Position numbers and translations under genes: made by a program. A DNA stretch of 64,000 nt from Lactarius indigo (lineage: Eukaryota; Basidiomycota; Agaricomycetes; Russulales; Russulaceae). The stretch spans positions 558,001-622,000 of the forward strand of contig JAFKAC010000016.1 of assembly GCA_025766275.1 (NCBI GenBank), in the 5' to 3' direction. The notes under the pieces were generated by a model that saw only the letters and a list, made by a program, of their open reading frames with translations, had not been told where the DNA came from and did not search any database. The number at the start of each line of letters is the position of its first letter. Position 1 is the stretch's first letter. This document shows positions 1 through 10,989 of the stretch, in pieces.

Positions 1-1980
1 CCATTCCTTCGCCTGCTCTCCGGCCGTCTTTGTGCTTGCTGCGTTGATTTGGGGCGCGGGTGTTACGCTCGGCGCTGGCGACATGTATCCTGGCAGCGAA
101 GGTGCATACTGCAAGGGTGCGTATTGTGACACGGGTCCTTGGGGGTACCCGGTGGTTTCGGTCATCCGGCTGCTGGACGGAGCGGCCGGCCATTGTTGCT
201 GGGTGCATGGGTGTGGGCAGTTTCGTGAGAGGTGTCCTGGAGCGTGACAATTATAACAGAGGACGTTCCTTAAGTCCCTTCGGGATCCTCCCCTTCCTCG
301 TCCTCTAGCTCCGGGTCCTCCTCACGGCGGGAATGGTGGCGCGGGCCAGTTGTGATGCGGTAGTTTGTTGAAATCGATGTCTTCGGATCCTGCCAGTCTC
401 ACCTTAGCACGGTCGGCCGAAGTGTCCATTGCCCAGGGGTTTGTTTGTGGTAGGTTTTGCGGAAGTGCCCATCCTGCGTTGCCGCTTTGTTTCTTTGGCT
501 GCGTCGTCGTGTTTTTGTACTCGTTGAGCCTCGCTTTGAGGTGTATGTAGTTCTTCTGTCGCTTCAGGACAGCTCTTTTCCAGTCGTCGAACGTGACAGG
601 GTCATCGAACTGGAACGCATTTTTGAAAAGTTCCTTGGGCAAACCCGATGTAAAAAGGTCAATGGTTTGCGGTTCGTTGAGGCGATAGTGAGCCTTCCGC
701 ACGAGCTGTTCAAAGTCATTGACGTACTTGTCAATATCCTCGCCCGTCATCTTAAGGCCTTTGCGTAGTATTGCTTGGGCTTGCTCTCGTTCTAACGTGT
801 TTTCGAAGCGCTGGCTGAAGCCGTCGGCAACGGCCTCCCAGAGCGCTGGAGTATAGGGGCTGATCCCTCGTTGTATTTGTCGATTTAACCAGTTCAGGAA
901 GGATAGTACCCATTTGCTGACTGCCCCGCCTTTGATGTAGGATAGGAACAGGAGGCATCTCCTGTAGTCATTTCGCATGATGGGGGCGTCCAAATTCATG
1001 CCCCAATAGACATGCCACTGTGTCAGGAATTGATCGATTTTGAGTCTGTCTCCATTGAAAATGGAAGGTGGCTCGCTGGTGAGTTTTTCGCTATGATGTC
1101 CTCCTCCTCCTCCTCCGGTGTCCCCTCCTCCTCCTCCACCTCCACCTCCTCCGCCCCCTCCTGGCGGTCCGCTGGGTGGTCCTCGCGGTGGTTCAGCTCT
1201 TCGTATGTCAAAGGGGACTCCTCCTCCTGGTGGCGGTGGTGGGTCTCCACTGGGTCCGCTCACTCCTGGAGGTAGTTCCAGTGGGATGGGTCTCCCTGAC
1301 GGTGGGTCTCCCCGGTCAGATCCTATTGCTCGAAATATTGCGGCGTCGTCGGCCGTCATTCGTCTTCCGGTGTCTGGGTGGATGGGCATGAGTATTTCTC
1401 TTGCCTCTGCTCGTATAGCGTGTGATTCTTCGAGCACCACTTCTTCCATAGCTTGCGTGATAGTTGCCATGATGGCTGGCGATCGAATGTGAATTGGCTC
1501 TGGTTCTGTGATATGTGCGGACTCAGCTCGTTCGAGAAGGAGATCTTGTATTGCTCCTCCGCTAGTCTCCGTGTGTTCCGGCTCTCGCCCTCCGTCTTCT
1601 TGGCTTTGTCCTTCTTCTTCTGACACTACTTCTCCGGTAGAGTGTTCTCTTACTTGCCCATCAATAGGACCCCAATCGGCTCGACTATTGAGTTCTCGTG
1701 CGTCGATATCGCACTGATACCTGGGTCCTGCTGGCCACACTGCGTCCCACTGAGATTCTATGGGGTTCCATGTAACCTCTACCCAGCACAAGTGATCGAA
1801 GTTGAACTCAACTGGGCGGAACCTGGTCGGTCCGTTGAATTCTACAAAGTATCCGGTTTCTTCTTGTCTTTCCCTCCAGCTGGCAGCTTGTAAAAAGCGC
1901 GTGGGGACGTTGCGTTCTCCTCTTCTTGGGAGCGAATAAGGACGGAAGCTCGTCCACTGATCTCTTGTTGTTACGGCCAC
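1..1980 (-). pseudogene. gag: gag of gypsy #1, one in-frame stop
   Basis: Gag is the structural capsid/nucleocapsid polyprotein. The frame opens at 1980 and reads about 552 codons: a charged and Pro/Gly-rich N-terminal half with a long poly-Gly run (near 1080-1180), then a retrotransposon gag core with a conserved Trp (KGGAVSKWVLSFL) and the GEDIDKYVNDFEQLVRKA stretch. A TGA at 322-324 ends it, but the same frame continues open to the window edge. That continuation encodes an Arg/Gly-rich stretch and a CCHC zinc knuckle (CYNCHAPGHLSRNC, about 190-235) followed by a Pro/Gln-rich tail. The TGA sits in an Arg/Gly-rich context, so a CGA-to-TGA change is likely. The gene is probably dead, missing the knuckle unless read through. 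Confidence 0.75.
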
Positions 1981-1986
1981 GATGGT

Positions 1987-1997
1987 ATCTTGGTCTT
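1987..1997 (-). promoter_or_regulatory. Predicted self-primer binding site (gypsy #1)
   Basis: Eleven bases (AAGACCAAGAT on the minus strand), two bases from the LTR end. They are exactly complementary to ATCTTGGTCTT at 2224-2234 inside the LTR, where transcription should start about 26 nt after the TATA motif. This is the arrangement known for Tf1/sushi elements, which prime reverse transcription with their own mRNA 5' end. I saw no tRNA 3'-end complement here. Priming itself is inferred. Confidence 0.6.
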
Positions 1998-1999
1998 AA

Positions 2000-2526
2000 T
2001 GTAACGTCATCACGACGTTAGCTCGACTTGAGCACGAGGCGGTGGTAACAACTTAGCGATAAAACGATCTCGCGGGCTTGAAGACGCGAAGGTCCAAGTC
2101 CTTGCCTTGGTGAATACACGGAGGTACACTGGCAAGTCGATTAGTCTGCTGGTCACGAACGAAGTTGGACAGTCTTGTAAAGGCGAAGAGGATAAAAGAA
2201 AAGGAAACAAGTGACAATTCAAGAAGACCAAGATGGTGTATCTTGGTCTTCGCAAGCCAGTTTAAATACAGTTCTAGCAGGCTTTGAAGCGCTGCTATGA
2301 GTCACAGTAAGTAAGCGTCCAACGTATCGCAGAAACATCGCAAAACTAATACTACTAGTACCTGTACTAGTATCGAGTCATTCAGGTACCGCTCAGTCAG
2401 CTATCGGTCATAATCGCCTATCGCACTACCGTATCACCGTAAGTAAGTCCGCAACTAATCTACCTTACCGCCATAGTTGCAACCGGTACAGTAAGGGTCC
2501 TTAGTCATACAAGTCGAAACGTGACA
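2000..2526 (-). repeat. 5' LTR of gypsy #1 (527 bp)
   Basis: Plus-strand ends are TGTAAC and GTGACA. It resembles the solo LTR at 43298-43778: both have a GAAGACCAAG/CTTGGTCTTC hairpin, a TATA-like box just outside it, and a GCTTTGAAGCGCTGCTA motif. Both lie in the minus orientation. Confidence 0.8.
2223..2268 (-). promoter_or_regulatory. LTR promoter core: TATA box and hairpin
   Basis: On the minus strand TATTTAAA (2268-2261) is followed by a perfect 12-bp inverted repeat (2240-2251 with 2223-2234, five-base loop). The 3' arm of this hairpin is the predicted mRNA start and the sequence complementary to the primer-binding site. Confidence 0.55.
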
Positions 2527-2678
2527 GTAGGTGCCAGAGTAACCAAGTCCATTTGCTTTAGCTGAGTCAATGCGGCCTCAAGTTGCCATGTGCATGGAAA
2601 GAAGCCGAAGCGATCCTTGACAGCATCTCGCATGTCATTCAGAGAAGGAAGATCGACAGTGGAATCAAGCGAGGCCAT
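2527..2678 (-). pseudogene. RecQ/DEAD-like helicase, N-terminal fragment
   Basis: Reading from an ATG at 2678 gives about 50 residues (MASLDS...) with a stretch DAVKDRFGFFPCTWQ followed by a hydrophobic segment ending LAPT. This matches from memory the N-terminal part of RecQ-like DEAD helicases common in mushroom genomes, in which the Walker A motif (GxGKT) follows directly after APT. Here the LTR of gypsy #1 starts exactly at that point, so the ATP-binding loop and everything after it are cut off. The rest of the gene, if it exists, lies beyond the left window edge. The helicase call comes from family memory and the fragment is short. Confidence 0.55.
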
Positions 2679-3291
2679 TGCACAGAGAAGACGTGAAGGT
2701 GGGATTCGCGCATTCACATATTCACACATACACACCAATGTCAAGCAATCAATAAATTAATGATATTTTCCAAATACGGACACATGTGTTTACATTAAAA
2801 AAACATAGGGATCAACACGAAAGAGCACCATGCGTCTCGCCCCGGGAGAAGCCGACACAAGTGTCCCCAGTCGGTGCGTAGCGTAACAAGACGCAAAGTT
2901 AGGATATAAAAGGAAAGTGGCTGTGGGAAGAAACACGTGCACAGTGAGTAATAGTCTCTTACGCGGAGCATCGAAACGGGAAGGAGTCTGCCACTGTCTG
3001 TACAGTACATCAACTCGAGCCTGAGCTAACGACACCTGCTAACGATGCCTTCTTTTGTACCGCTTCAGTTACAATATATCGATTACTACTGTATCCCACA
3101 TAGACACAAATTACGGTGCACACAATTATTCACACAGCAATAATCAACACAGGTCGTACAGCATTCCGGCGGTCGCTGGCATGCCAGTGTCTGCCACCAC
3201 GTGTATGCAGCAAGTATGCATACCACCCACCACGCTCCAGACCTTGGTTAGTCTGCCGCATGATGTAATGTCTTTATGTTCGAGCGTATTC
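2679..3291. other. 5' flank of unit A, no gene seen
   Basis: Upstream of the helicase start there is AT-rich sequence and then, from about 2985, a block repeated before genes C and D (GCTAACGATGCCTTCTTTTG, then a TATCGAT region). It holds the likely promoter area of F-box gene A. I see no supported coding region. Confidence 0.5.
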
Positions 3292-3298
3292 TACATAA
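3292..3298 (+). promoter_or_regulatory. TATA-like box of F-box gene A
   Basis: TACATAA, about 41 nt before the ATG at 3339. The same motif in the same context (TCTACATAAGGAT or TCCTACATAAGGAT) precedes genes B, C and D at 12859, 19087 and 25396, which argues for function. Confidence 0.45.
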
Positions 3299-3338
3299 GG
3301 ATGCGCTTGCGATTTCTCCCCCGTTCGTTCTTCCCCTC

Positions 3339-6307
3339 ATGAATTCTCGAAAGTAAGTGATCTAGCGATTTATGTTCCACCACGCGAGGTGACAGTACAC
3401 CTACAAATCCCCCAATAGACGTGCCCGTACACGGCGCGTATCGCGCCCTCAAGCCGTTACCGTACCAGGCGAATGCCTTAGAAACGGTATAGATTCCGCG
3501 CAGTGCTTGCGCCATTCGCTGACATGTTCCCTTTCCCGGAAAGTGACCATCGGGAAGCTTTCCGACGAGGTGCTTCTGGAGATATTTCATTATTTTCTGG
3601 ACGCCTCTCCACGATTTTGGCCCAGGCTTGTGCACATTTGTCGCAAGTGGAGACATATCGTATTTTCTTCTCAACGGATCCTACACCTTCGACTGTTCTG
3701 TACCCATGGAACGCCCGTCTTGAGGACTCTAGATTGCTGGCCATCCCTGCCTCTCGTCTTGGAGTATGGGGGATCTCCTGCGCTCGGTCTGCCTGCTCCC
3801 GAGGACGAGGACAATATCCTGGCTGCACTGAGGCGGTCTGATCGTGTTAGGTCTATTAGCCTCACCGTCACAAGATCGCTCCTGGAAAAACTTTCCACAA
3901 TCGAGGAGCCGTTCTCCGAACTAAATGAGCTTCTTATGTCTCAAGATAACATCCAGATGACCCTTCCCAGTGCTTTTCGGTGGGGCACACGCCTCCGTAG
4001 ACTTCACTTGACTGGGATCGACTTTTCCTCATCCCTCCAGTGTCTTTATTCTTCCAGGGACCTTGTCGATATTCATCTTCACGGCATCTCTAATATTAGA
4101 TTTATGTCATCGGAGGCACTTGCGAATACCTTGTCCAGAATGACCCAGCTTCAATCACTTTCACTCCATTTTATTTCCACCACCAATCGCGTTACCGCGC
4201 CCCCATGGTACGGGGAACGCGTTATTCTCCCTGTTCTCACCCATCTTGATCTTCGAGGAGACACCGAGTACTTGGAAGACCTTCTGGCCAGAATTGATGC
4301 TCCTCGTTGCCGACATATCGAGATTGCATTCCTGGATAAGCCCATCTTCAGCATTTCAAATCCTAGCAAATTCTGGATGGAAATGCAGAAGTCACACCGC
4401 CGAGCCGATATTCTATTTTCTAAGCATTCTGTCTCCATCTCGTTAAGCCAGCCGGCTCTCACGTCCCTTAAATTGCAAGTATTCTGCAAGCCGTTAAGCC
4501 AGCAGCTTCCTTCCATAGTTCGGGTCTGTAGCCACTTTTCCGCTTTTCTTTTTGGTGTGGAAGATCTGTACATCAAGGTGAGGCGACCATCACGCAGACA
4601 GGTTGATGCCGAACGATGGCTAGAGCTTTTCCGCCCATTCAAAGGCACAAAGTTGTGTCATGTAGCCGGCGACCAGTCGACAAACGTCGTGCGTGCTTTG
4701 CAACTAATGTGTACGTGGCACGAAACTGTGCTACCTGCCTTGCACGGGCTCCACATACTGCAGCCTGGGCCTCATCACGCGCCTTTAAGGGAGGCCATAG
4801 TGTCAATCATGGTCTCACGCCGGCTCTCTGGTAATCCGATAAGGGTTGAATATGAACCACTACGTCACGTCAGTCAACTGCGAAGATTAGGTACGATATA
4901 TGCCCAGTGCCTCCTCCCCATGCTAACATGTTTTGAGAAGCTCAGCAAGTGACGATTGGGGTGCTCTCCGACGATGTCCTTCTGCACGTATTTCGATATT
5001 TCCTGGATTCGTCCCCGCAAAGTTGGCCTATCCTCACACACATATGCCAACAATGGCGTCGGATCGTACATACATCGCCTCTGGGTCTAGATCTTCGACT
5101 CTACTGCACATATGGAACACCTGTTTTGAAGACCATAGACTGCTGGCCGGCCCTTCCTATCATCGTAAAGTACGGGGGGTCTCCAACTCTCGATCCTCCT
5201 ACTCCCGAGGACGAGGATAACATCGTGGCCGCATTGAAGCACTCTGGTCGTGTCAGCTCCGTCAGCCTCACAATTACGACTTCTCTCCTTGCAAAGTTAG
5301 TCGCGATCGAAAAGCCGTTTTCGGAATTAGAAGACCTTGTTCTCCGGTCCCCGGATAACGTGCAGCTGACCCTCCCCAGCACTCTTACCTGGGGTACACG
5401 CCTGCGTAGTCTCCACTCAACCAGGATTACCTTTCCCTCACTCCCGCAGCTACTTTCTTCCTCAGAGAACCTTGTAAATCTTCAGCTTCACGAAATCCCA
5501 AGTAGCGGGTATATTTCACCCAAAGCACTCGCGAATGCACTGTCTGGGACGACTCAACTTCAATCTCTTTCGCTCCATTTCCTTTCTCCCTCCTCCCGCC
5601 CTATTCACGCCGGTATATCACCATCACCTGGAGAGCGCGTTGTACTTCCCGCTCTTTCCCGCTTCAAATTTCAAGGAACCAGCGAGTACTTAAACGACCT
5701 TGTGACCAGGATCGACGCCCCTCGTCTCGTGGATATCGAAGTCAAGTTCTTCAACCAACTCATCTTCCACATTTCCCAACTCATCTACTTCGTCAACCGG
5801 ATAGAAATGCAGAAGTCACACCGCCGAGCAGACATTCTATCTTCCGACCATGCTATCTCCATCACGTTTACCCGGCCAAACGCCGATGCACGCCTTAGAT
5901 TGGAGATAACATGCGAGCAGTTAGACTGGCAGTTGTCCTCCATGGCTCAGATTTGCAACCAATTTTCTTCTTCCGGTTTCCTTTTTGGTGTGGAAGATCT
6001 ACGCATTAATACGATGCAGCCGTCAAGCGGGCAGGATGATGCGGACAGTGAACACTGGCCGGAGCTTATCCACTTGTTTAGTGGTGTTGAAAGACTTTCT
6101 CTGGTCGGGAAACTCGTGACAAACACGTTGCGTACACTGCAAGCAGCCGATCGGCAGACTGATCCATTACCTGCCCTGAAATATCTCTGTATACAGGGTC
6201 CTGCGACGGGCGACTTGCCGGCCACCGTACATTCATTCATCACTCCACGCCGGCTCTCTGGCCGTCCCGTGATTGTAGAGTACACTGGTGCAAATTCGCA
6301 TAAGTGA
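3339..6307 (+). CDS. Double F-box module protein A
   Basis: F-box proteins bind Skp1 and deliver substrates to SCF ubiquitin ligases. My four-exon model: 3339-3352, 3419-3486, 3544-4890, 4941-6307, giving 931 residues. Introns are 66, 57 and 50 nt, with GT...AG ends and branch-like CTGAC/CTAAC. Frame is kept across all junctions, and the same model works in B, C and D. The N-terminus is basic (MNSRKRARTRRVSR). Module 1 (about residues 28-476) starts with an F-box (VTIGKLSDEVLLEIF, then the HICRKWRHIV helix); module 2 (about 480-931) repeats it (VTIGVLSDDVLLHVF, HICQQWRRIV). After each F-box come the conserved LRLFCTHGTPVL / LRLYCTYGTPVL segment and leucine-rich strands (LQSLSLHF). Without intron 3 the two modules would be separate frames; the second lacks its own ATG. 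Substrate unknown. Confidence 0.75.
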
Positions 6308-6539
6308 ATCACTGTACCACGTCACTTCGCTCGTATGCACCTTGACTTTGGAATACAACAGCAACTTTCTTTTCTTTCGTACCACCTACCAAACTGGATA
6401 CGAGCAAGCTCGTAAACATGATAACGTCGGTCAGTCACAAGTCGGACATCCGACCTTATGGTATAGTATCATTTTGTTTTGTGGTGCTAGATAGACGGGT
6501 ATGTCGATTATCATGTGTAGCTAGTCCTAACTTATACTT
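6308..6539 (+). other. 3' flank of gene A
   Basis: AT-rich trailer that matches part of the longer trailers after B (15895-16800), C and D, from about the GTCACTTCGCTCGTATGCACC motif onward. Compared with those copies, roughly 600-700 bp seem to be missing right after the stop codon. No gene seen. Confidence 0.45.
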
Positions 6540-8350
6540 TAAACACCGGGGGTAATGGAGAGGGAGAGATGACGATGCTAAGTAACAAGCGTGCACAATG
6601 AGAAGTAACCTAGCCAACCAAAAGTCTGAGCAGCATGAACGAGCAACGAGACCAGAAAAATAGCTATGTGGAGAGAGAAAAGGGAGGGGACACGTACATA
6701 ATACAATCAGCACATGCCGCACAGACCGCGGCTCGTGTTTTGTTTTGTCGCTGCTCGGTGCCGTCCCGTGCCGATGCCAGGCTGCCACGAGATATCGCCA
6801 ACAGGCAAACGCGGCAAAGGGCCACCCGTCGTCCCAGCGTCTCACCGTACCCGCGCTCGTCACGCGCGGATTATCCATCGGCCCGGTACCGAGCGGTGGC
6901 GACGGCATGCCGATTCCCGACGCATCGCTTGCCGTGCGGCGCGTGGTGAGTCTCTTCAGCGCGATCGAGCTCTTGGGCATATCGGCTCCCCTGAAGGGGG
7001 CTTTCGCGCAGGCGTGAGTCTCAGCTCGATTTCGCGCGAGCACTGTGCCGTCTTTACACCAGAGCGCGGCGACCGTCTCGTGGTTGCCGTAGCGCTTGAC
7101 GGGCACCGCGCGATTCGGGTGGACGTGGCGGACCGCGCGCAGGATCCGAAGCAGGTTCAGCTTCATGACCGCCTTGCTGTTGTTCAGCTTCTCCGTGATC
7201 CGCAGTGCCGATCGCGATCGGCATCAAGTGGCTGCAGACTTTGAGGAACGGATCGAACAGATTCTCGAATGAGCCTGCTTTGGCGGAGACGAAACGCTTG
7301 AGGAGAGCGTCGAGCGACTTGGGCTTCGCTATCTCTTTCTCTATCTGAGCGGTCTCCTCTTGAAGCCTTAAAAACGGGGGAGGAGGGATCAATCGACGCG
7401 TTCTGGGTCGCGGAAATAGGAACCGCCGTCGCGATCGGTGTACTCACCATACTAGAATAGACTCGAGAGCTCACTTAAAAGTAGGGACCCATCAGAAGCC
7501 TGATGTATACCGCAAGACCATCGTGCTGCCGTAGCAATATCTGGCAGCTCTTCCCGGCGCTCGTAAGTCGCATAGAATAGAGGGGAAAGTGCCTGAGGAG
7601 GAAAGTCGTCGACTCGATGACGTGCATCAGTAACGGTATTACACCGGCCTGCGCGACCTCTTCCTCTCTGCCCATGTTCAATCGACACAAGTTGTAGTAC
7701 GTCTGGAAGACATGATTTGACGAATCCTGAAAATGAAAAACAATATATCAGCACCGGGATGAAACCAAATTTTTCATCGACGTACCGTGTTGCGAGGTCC
7801 TGAGCTTTGCTCCTTTGCTCGTCGAGGATTCGGGTCAGGATCTAAATAGTATTTGCATTTTGCAGCACTTCGAGTAATATCCCATTCGTCGACAGATGGT
7901 CGATTGCCTTGAGCATGTGGACCAGGTACTCTGGGGCTTGAGGAGTTCGCAAGCTCGCACCAACCCTGCGAGTGGCCCGTCTATGTCAGCCGTATACGGT
8001 CGATAGTGGGTGGCACGCACGCCGGACGACTTTCCGTGTGCCGAGCGCGTTGCGGACGTGGACATCGGACTGAGGCACCTGGCAGAAGACGAGAAGGATC
8101 TAGATGACCTTGTGCTTCATGTCCGCCACAGCCTCACTGTGGCTTGCTATTACATTGAGAAGTGCGGATTTACAGTAGATCGAACAGGCCGCCCATAACA
8201 AAGAGCTGGCAAAAATCACTCCTCGTTGAGGTCGGACTCTCCAGCTCGAAGCCTCGACTCGGAACACCTTCCCGATCCCGTTAAACACGTGTACCATCAA
8301 TTCGCTCTGCGCGGCAAAGTCTTCACCGGGGAAGTTGATGGGGACATTCA
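6540..8350 (-). pseudogene. Cdc15/SepH-like kinase, C-terminal fragment 1
   Basis: Minus-strand blocks in shifting frames resemble the C-terminal armadillo-like part of the fungal Cdc15/SepH/cdc7-type septation kinases: SELMVHVFNGIGKVF (near 8310), LVRACELL (7960), DALLKRFVSAKAGSFENL (7300), LLRILRAVRHVHPNRAVPV (7130) and a Ser/Thr/Pro-rich tail. Similar blocks occur in fragments 2, 3 and 4. The kinase domain is absent in all four, and each begins at the same point, so one truncated copy was amplified with the array. Frameshifts and in-frame stops break the reading frame. Family assignment is from memory. Confidence 0.6.
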
Positions 8351-8850
8351 ATATTCAACCTTGACATCTTTTTATCGAGAGAGAAAGAGGTGGTAGAGAA
8401 GGTAAGGAAAATGACGAGATGGGAACGAAGATCCTGGGCGCAGACTCGCGCCGGCTCTCTGGACATCCCGTAACGGTCGAATATACGCAACCAATGGCCT
8501 CGATGCCGAACTCAACCTCAGAGGACGAAGCACCGTGGAAATGGGAATTGCTTTCTGATGGCCCCGTCACGGTCGAACATATGCAATCGATGATCCCACT
8601 AACCCCAAGCGCAGAGGACGAAACAATACTGTGGGAACCGCCACGGCGCCTTAAAATCGCACCACCTGGCTTCATCTATAATTATGCTGGCGATTCCGGT
8701 ATTCGTCGAGCATTCAAGGAGAAAAATGGTAACAATCAACCCCGCCTCGATTCCTTCGGTCCCATCCCATTTTTGTCAGAGCACGCGTCATTTCTAGATG
8801 TATCATACGGTCCGTTCTGGGCGGGGATGAGTAGAGCGGGTTGGTGATTT
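8351..8850 (+). pseudogene. F-box gene 3'-end remnant
   Basis: An open stretch (8419-8847, 142 codons) contains SRRLSGHPVTVEYTQP, which matches the C-terminal SRRLSG.PI.VEYEP / PRRLSGRPVIVEYTG motif that ends each F-box module. The motif is followed by a degenerate second copy (DGPVTVEHMQS) and by sequence unlike the family. It looks like the end of a deleted F-box copy fused to other DNA, after the usual linker (GAGATGGGAACGAAGATCCT) that also follows kinase fragments 3 and 4. Probably non-functional. Confidence 0.5.
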
Positions 8851-9950
8851 TCCCTGCTACTTTTGTTCTCGTTTCGGGATCATTGCGGCAAGTGCCGACT
8901 AGGGTTCCCACAGATGTTTGCTTGCCCAGACCTACTACTCTCTCATTTCTGTTCGTTTCTGTTCGTAACTGTTTTGTTCTTTGCGCTTGTTTTTGCGAAT
9001 GTAAAAGTGCGTTACACCCACATATATACACTCACACCTTCCATTTAGTCGTCGATGTACTGGAGGACCCAAATATTGTGCGTGGGTATGACGTATGTAG
9101 GTGCAAGTCCACCTCAAGTCCACCTCGATAGACGCGCTCCGAGTGGGTCTATGTCGAACAAATTGTGCCGCGTCGGCGACAACGTCCTACCCCTCAACTG
9201 CCCCAACGAGTTCCGCCGGTCCTCCAAGCGCCACATAGACGACAGCAGCAGCGTGTTCTACGGCCATCAACAATGGTGTATAAGGCGTTCATGTCGACGA
9301 CGGCGACCTAATCCTGAGTCATGGTCACCATGCGCCTGGTGTCGGTCGTGTTCAGAGTAGCCTTTCAAGAGGCCTGTACAATGATGGCGGTGGTACTCAC
9401 TCTAGTGCGTAAATCCCGTACTCTCGAACACCTCGGGCAGTTTCGGCGGAAGCGACAACGACAGCAACGCGATGACTGCCAAACCTCAGCAAGCCGTTGT
9501 GGCTGGCTTCGGGATTAGCATTGGCGGGTTCAACCTCTGACTCGGACTGTGCTCGCTCGCGCTGGTGAGAATGCTTAACGGGCTCAGTATAGCACAGCTC
9601 GCGCAAGTGAACGAGATGGATCCGTTAATATGAATATGCCGAGCATAGCCAGCTCGAGCGCGATGGGCACCACCCCTGGGGTGCAGCTGCTCGCCCATAC
9701 CGCTGTCTGGGCTGGGGGTCGGTGCTGGCTTTGGCGCATTTAGTACTAGTAGGCTGCAGGACTCTTCCACCTATGCGGAGAATCGCACCGTGCATTGCCA
9801 CACTCCAGTCAATGAAGCCCAAGAATTTTTGAACACTTTTCATATAGCATGGCCGGTGTTGTGACAATGAAATAGACGCAGACAATGACTTTGTGGACCG
9901 AAGAGTTCCACCCAATTAGTGGGGGTATCAAATCTCTAATACAGTACTGT
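8851..9950. other. Unassigned debris between fragments 1 and 2
   Basis: This segment occurs only in unit 1 of the array. I find short open stretches on both strands but none with recognisable family features. On the plus strand, pieces near 9480-9620 (AVVAGFGISIGGFNL, then MLNGLSIAQLAQVNEMDPL) read like a broken protein of unknown identity. Confidence 0.35.
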
Positions 9951-10989
9951 GTAGGTAGACCTAACTTATTCTTTAAACACTGGGGGTAATGGAGAAGGAA
10001 TGGGAATGCACGACGTGAAGTAACGTAGCAAACCGAAAGTCAAAGTCTGGGCGACATGACTGAGTGACGGCGAGACCAGAAAATAGCTAGTGGAGAGAAA
10101 AACAAGGTGAACACATGCATGATGCAGTACATGACGCACCGACAGCGGCAGGCTCGCGTGTGTTACAGCTCAGCGCCTTCCCTTACCGACACTAGACCGC
10201 CATCACTAGATGTCGCCAACATGCCGACGCGACGAGAGGCCGTGCGTCCTGCCAGCAGCCGAAACAAGCCAGCGCTTGTGGCACGCAGGCTGTTCATGTG
10301 GGTTTCATGGAGCCCGTGCCCAGCGGGATGGCAAACCCCGGGGAGGACTCGACTCGATCACGTGCATCAATGATGGCCCGCGCCCCCTCTTCCTGTTTGC
10401 CCTTGTCCAATCGACATAAATTGTAGCACGTCTGTAAGATATCATTTCGTATTTCCTGCGAATAAAAAGTAAATTATCAACGCGCCGTGCTGTGAGGTCC
10501 TGAACTCTGTTCATCGAGGATCGGGATCTCACGGGCCAATAGCGTTCGTATTTTGCGGCCCTTTGAGCAGCATCGCGTTCATCGACAGATACTTAATCGT
10601 CTTGGCCATGTGGATCAGGAGCTTCCGGCCCAAGCAGTTCGCACGCTCGCAACAACGCAGGAAGTGGCCTATCTCTGTCAGTTGCATAGGAGATGGTGTG
10701 CAGCACGCATGTAGGACGACTTTCCGTCCGAGCGCATTGCAGACGTGGATGTCGGACTGTACTGTGACATCAGGTAGAAGACGAGAGGGATGTGGATGAT
10801 CTTAGGATTCAAGTCCGCCTCAGCCTCACCACGACTCGCCATCACGTTCATAAGCGTGGAAAACAGCAAGTCGATCAGGCCCTTTCTGATAAAGAGCCAG
10901 CAAAAATAATGCCTCGTGGAGGTCGGACTATGCAACTCGAACACGCCCCTGATAGGCCTGATCCAACACATGTACGGTCAGCTTGCTCT

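Larger units (their letters stand above)
1..2526 (-). mobile_element. Ty3/gypsy retrotransposon #1, 5' part
   Basis: This is the 5' end of a minus-strand LTR retrotransposon that leaves the window at position 1. Seen: an LTR (2000-2526, TG...CA), a 2-nt spacer, a primer-binding site at 1987-1997, then a gag reading frame and a zinc knuckle. Outside the LTR lies GTAGG (2527-2531), the likely 5-bp target duplication; its partner would be beyond the left edge. The host site is a helicase-like coding sequence. The assignment to Ty3/gypsy rests on the gag type and on the Tf1-like priming signals; pol is outside the window. Confidence 0.8.

Noticed and set aside
1012..1275. Ser-rich plus-strand open stretch, possible secreted protein
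   Set aside because: It is the antisense reading of the poly-Gly and Pro-rich part of gag.
1118..1492. Poly-Pro plus-strand open stretch as a cell-wall-type protein
   Set aside because: Shadow of the gag gene on the opposite strand.
3299..3342. Short upstream reading frame before F-box gene A
   Set aside because: Its ATG lies within a few bases of the TATA-like box, so it is probably not transcribed, and its frame is not conserved in the other units.
4949..6307. Second F-box frame of unit A as a separate gene
   Set aside because: It has no ATG at its start (GTG), and a 50-nt intron with good signals joins it to the first module in three units; in gene C the two are already in one frame.
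7054..7392. Open stretch antisense to the plus-strand ORFs at 6714-7244, possible small gene
   Set aside because: It belongs to the kinase C-terminal fragment and breaks frame at both ends; the same blocks recur in the other copies.
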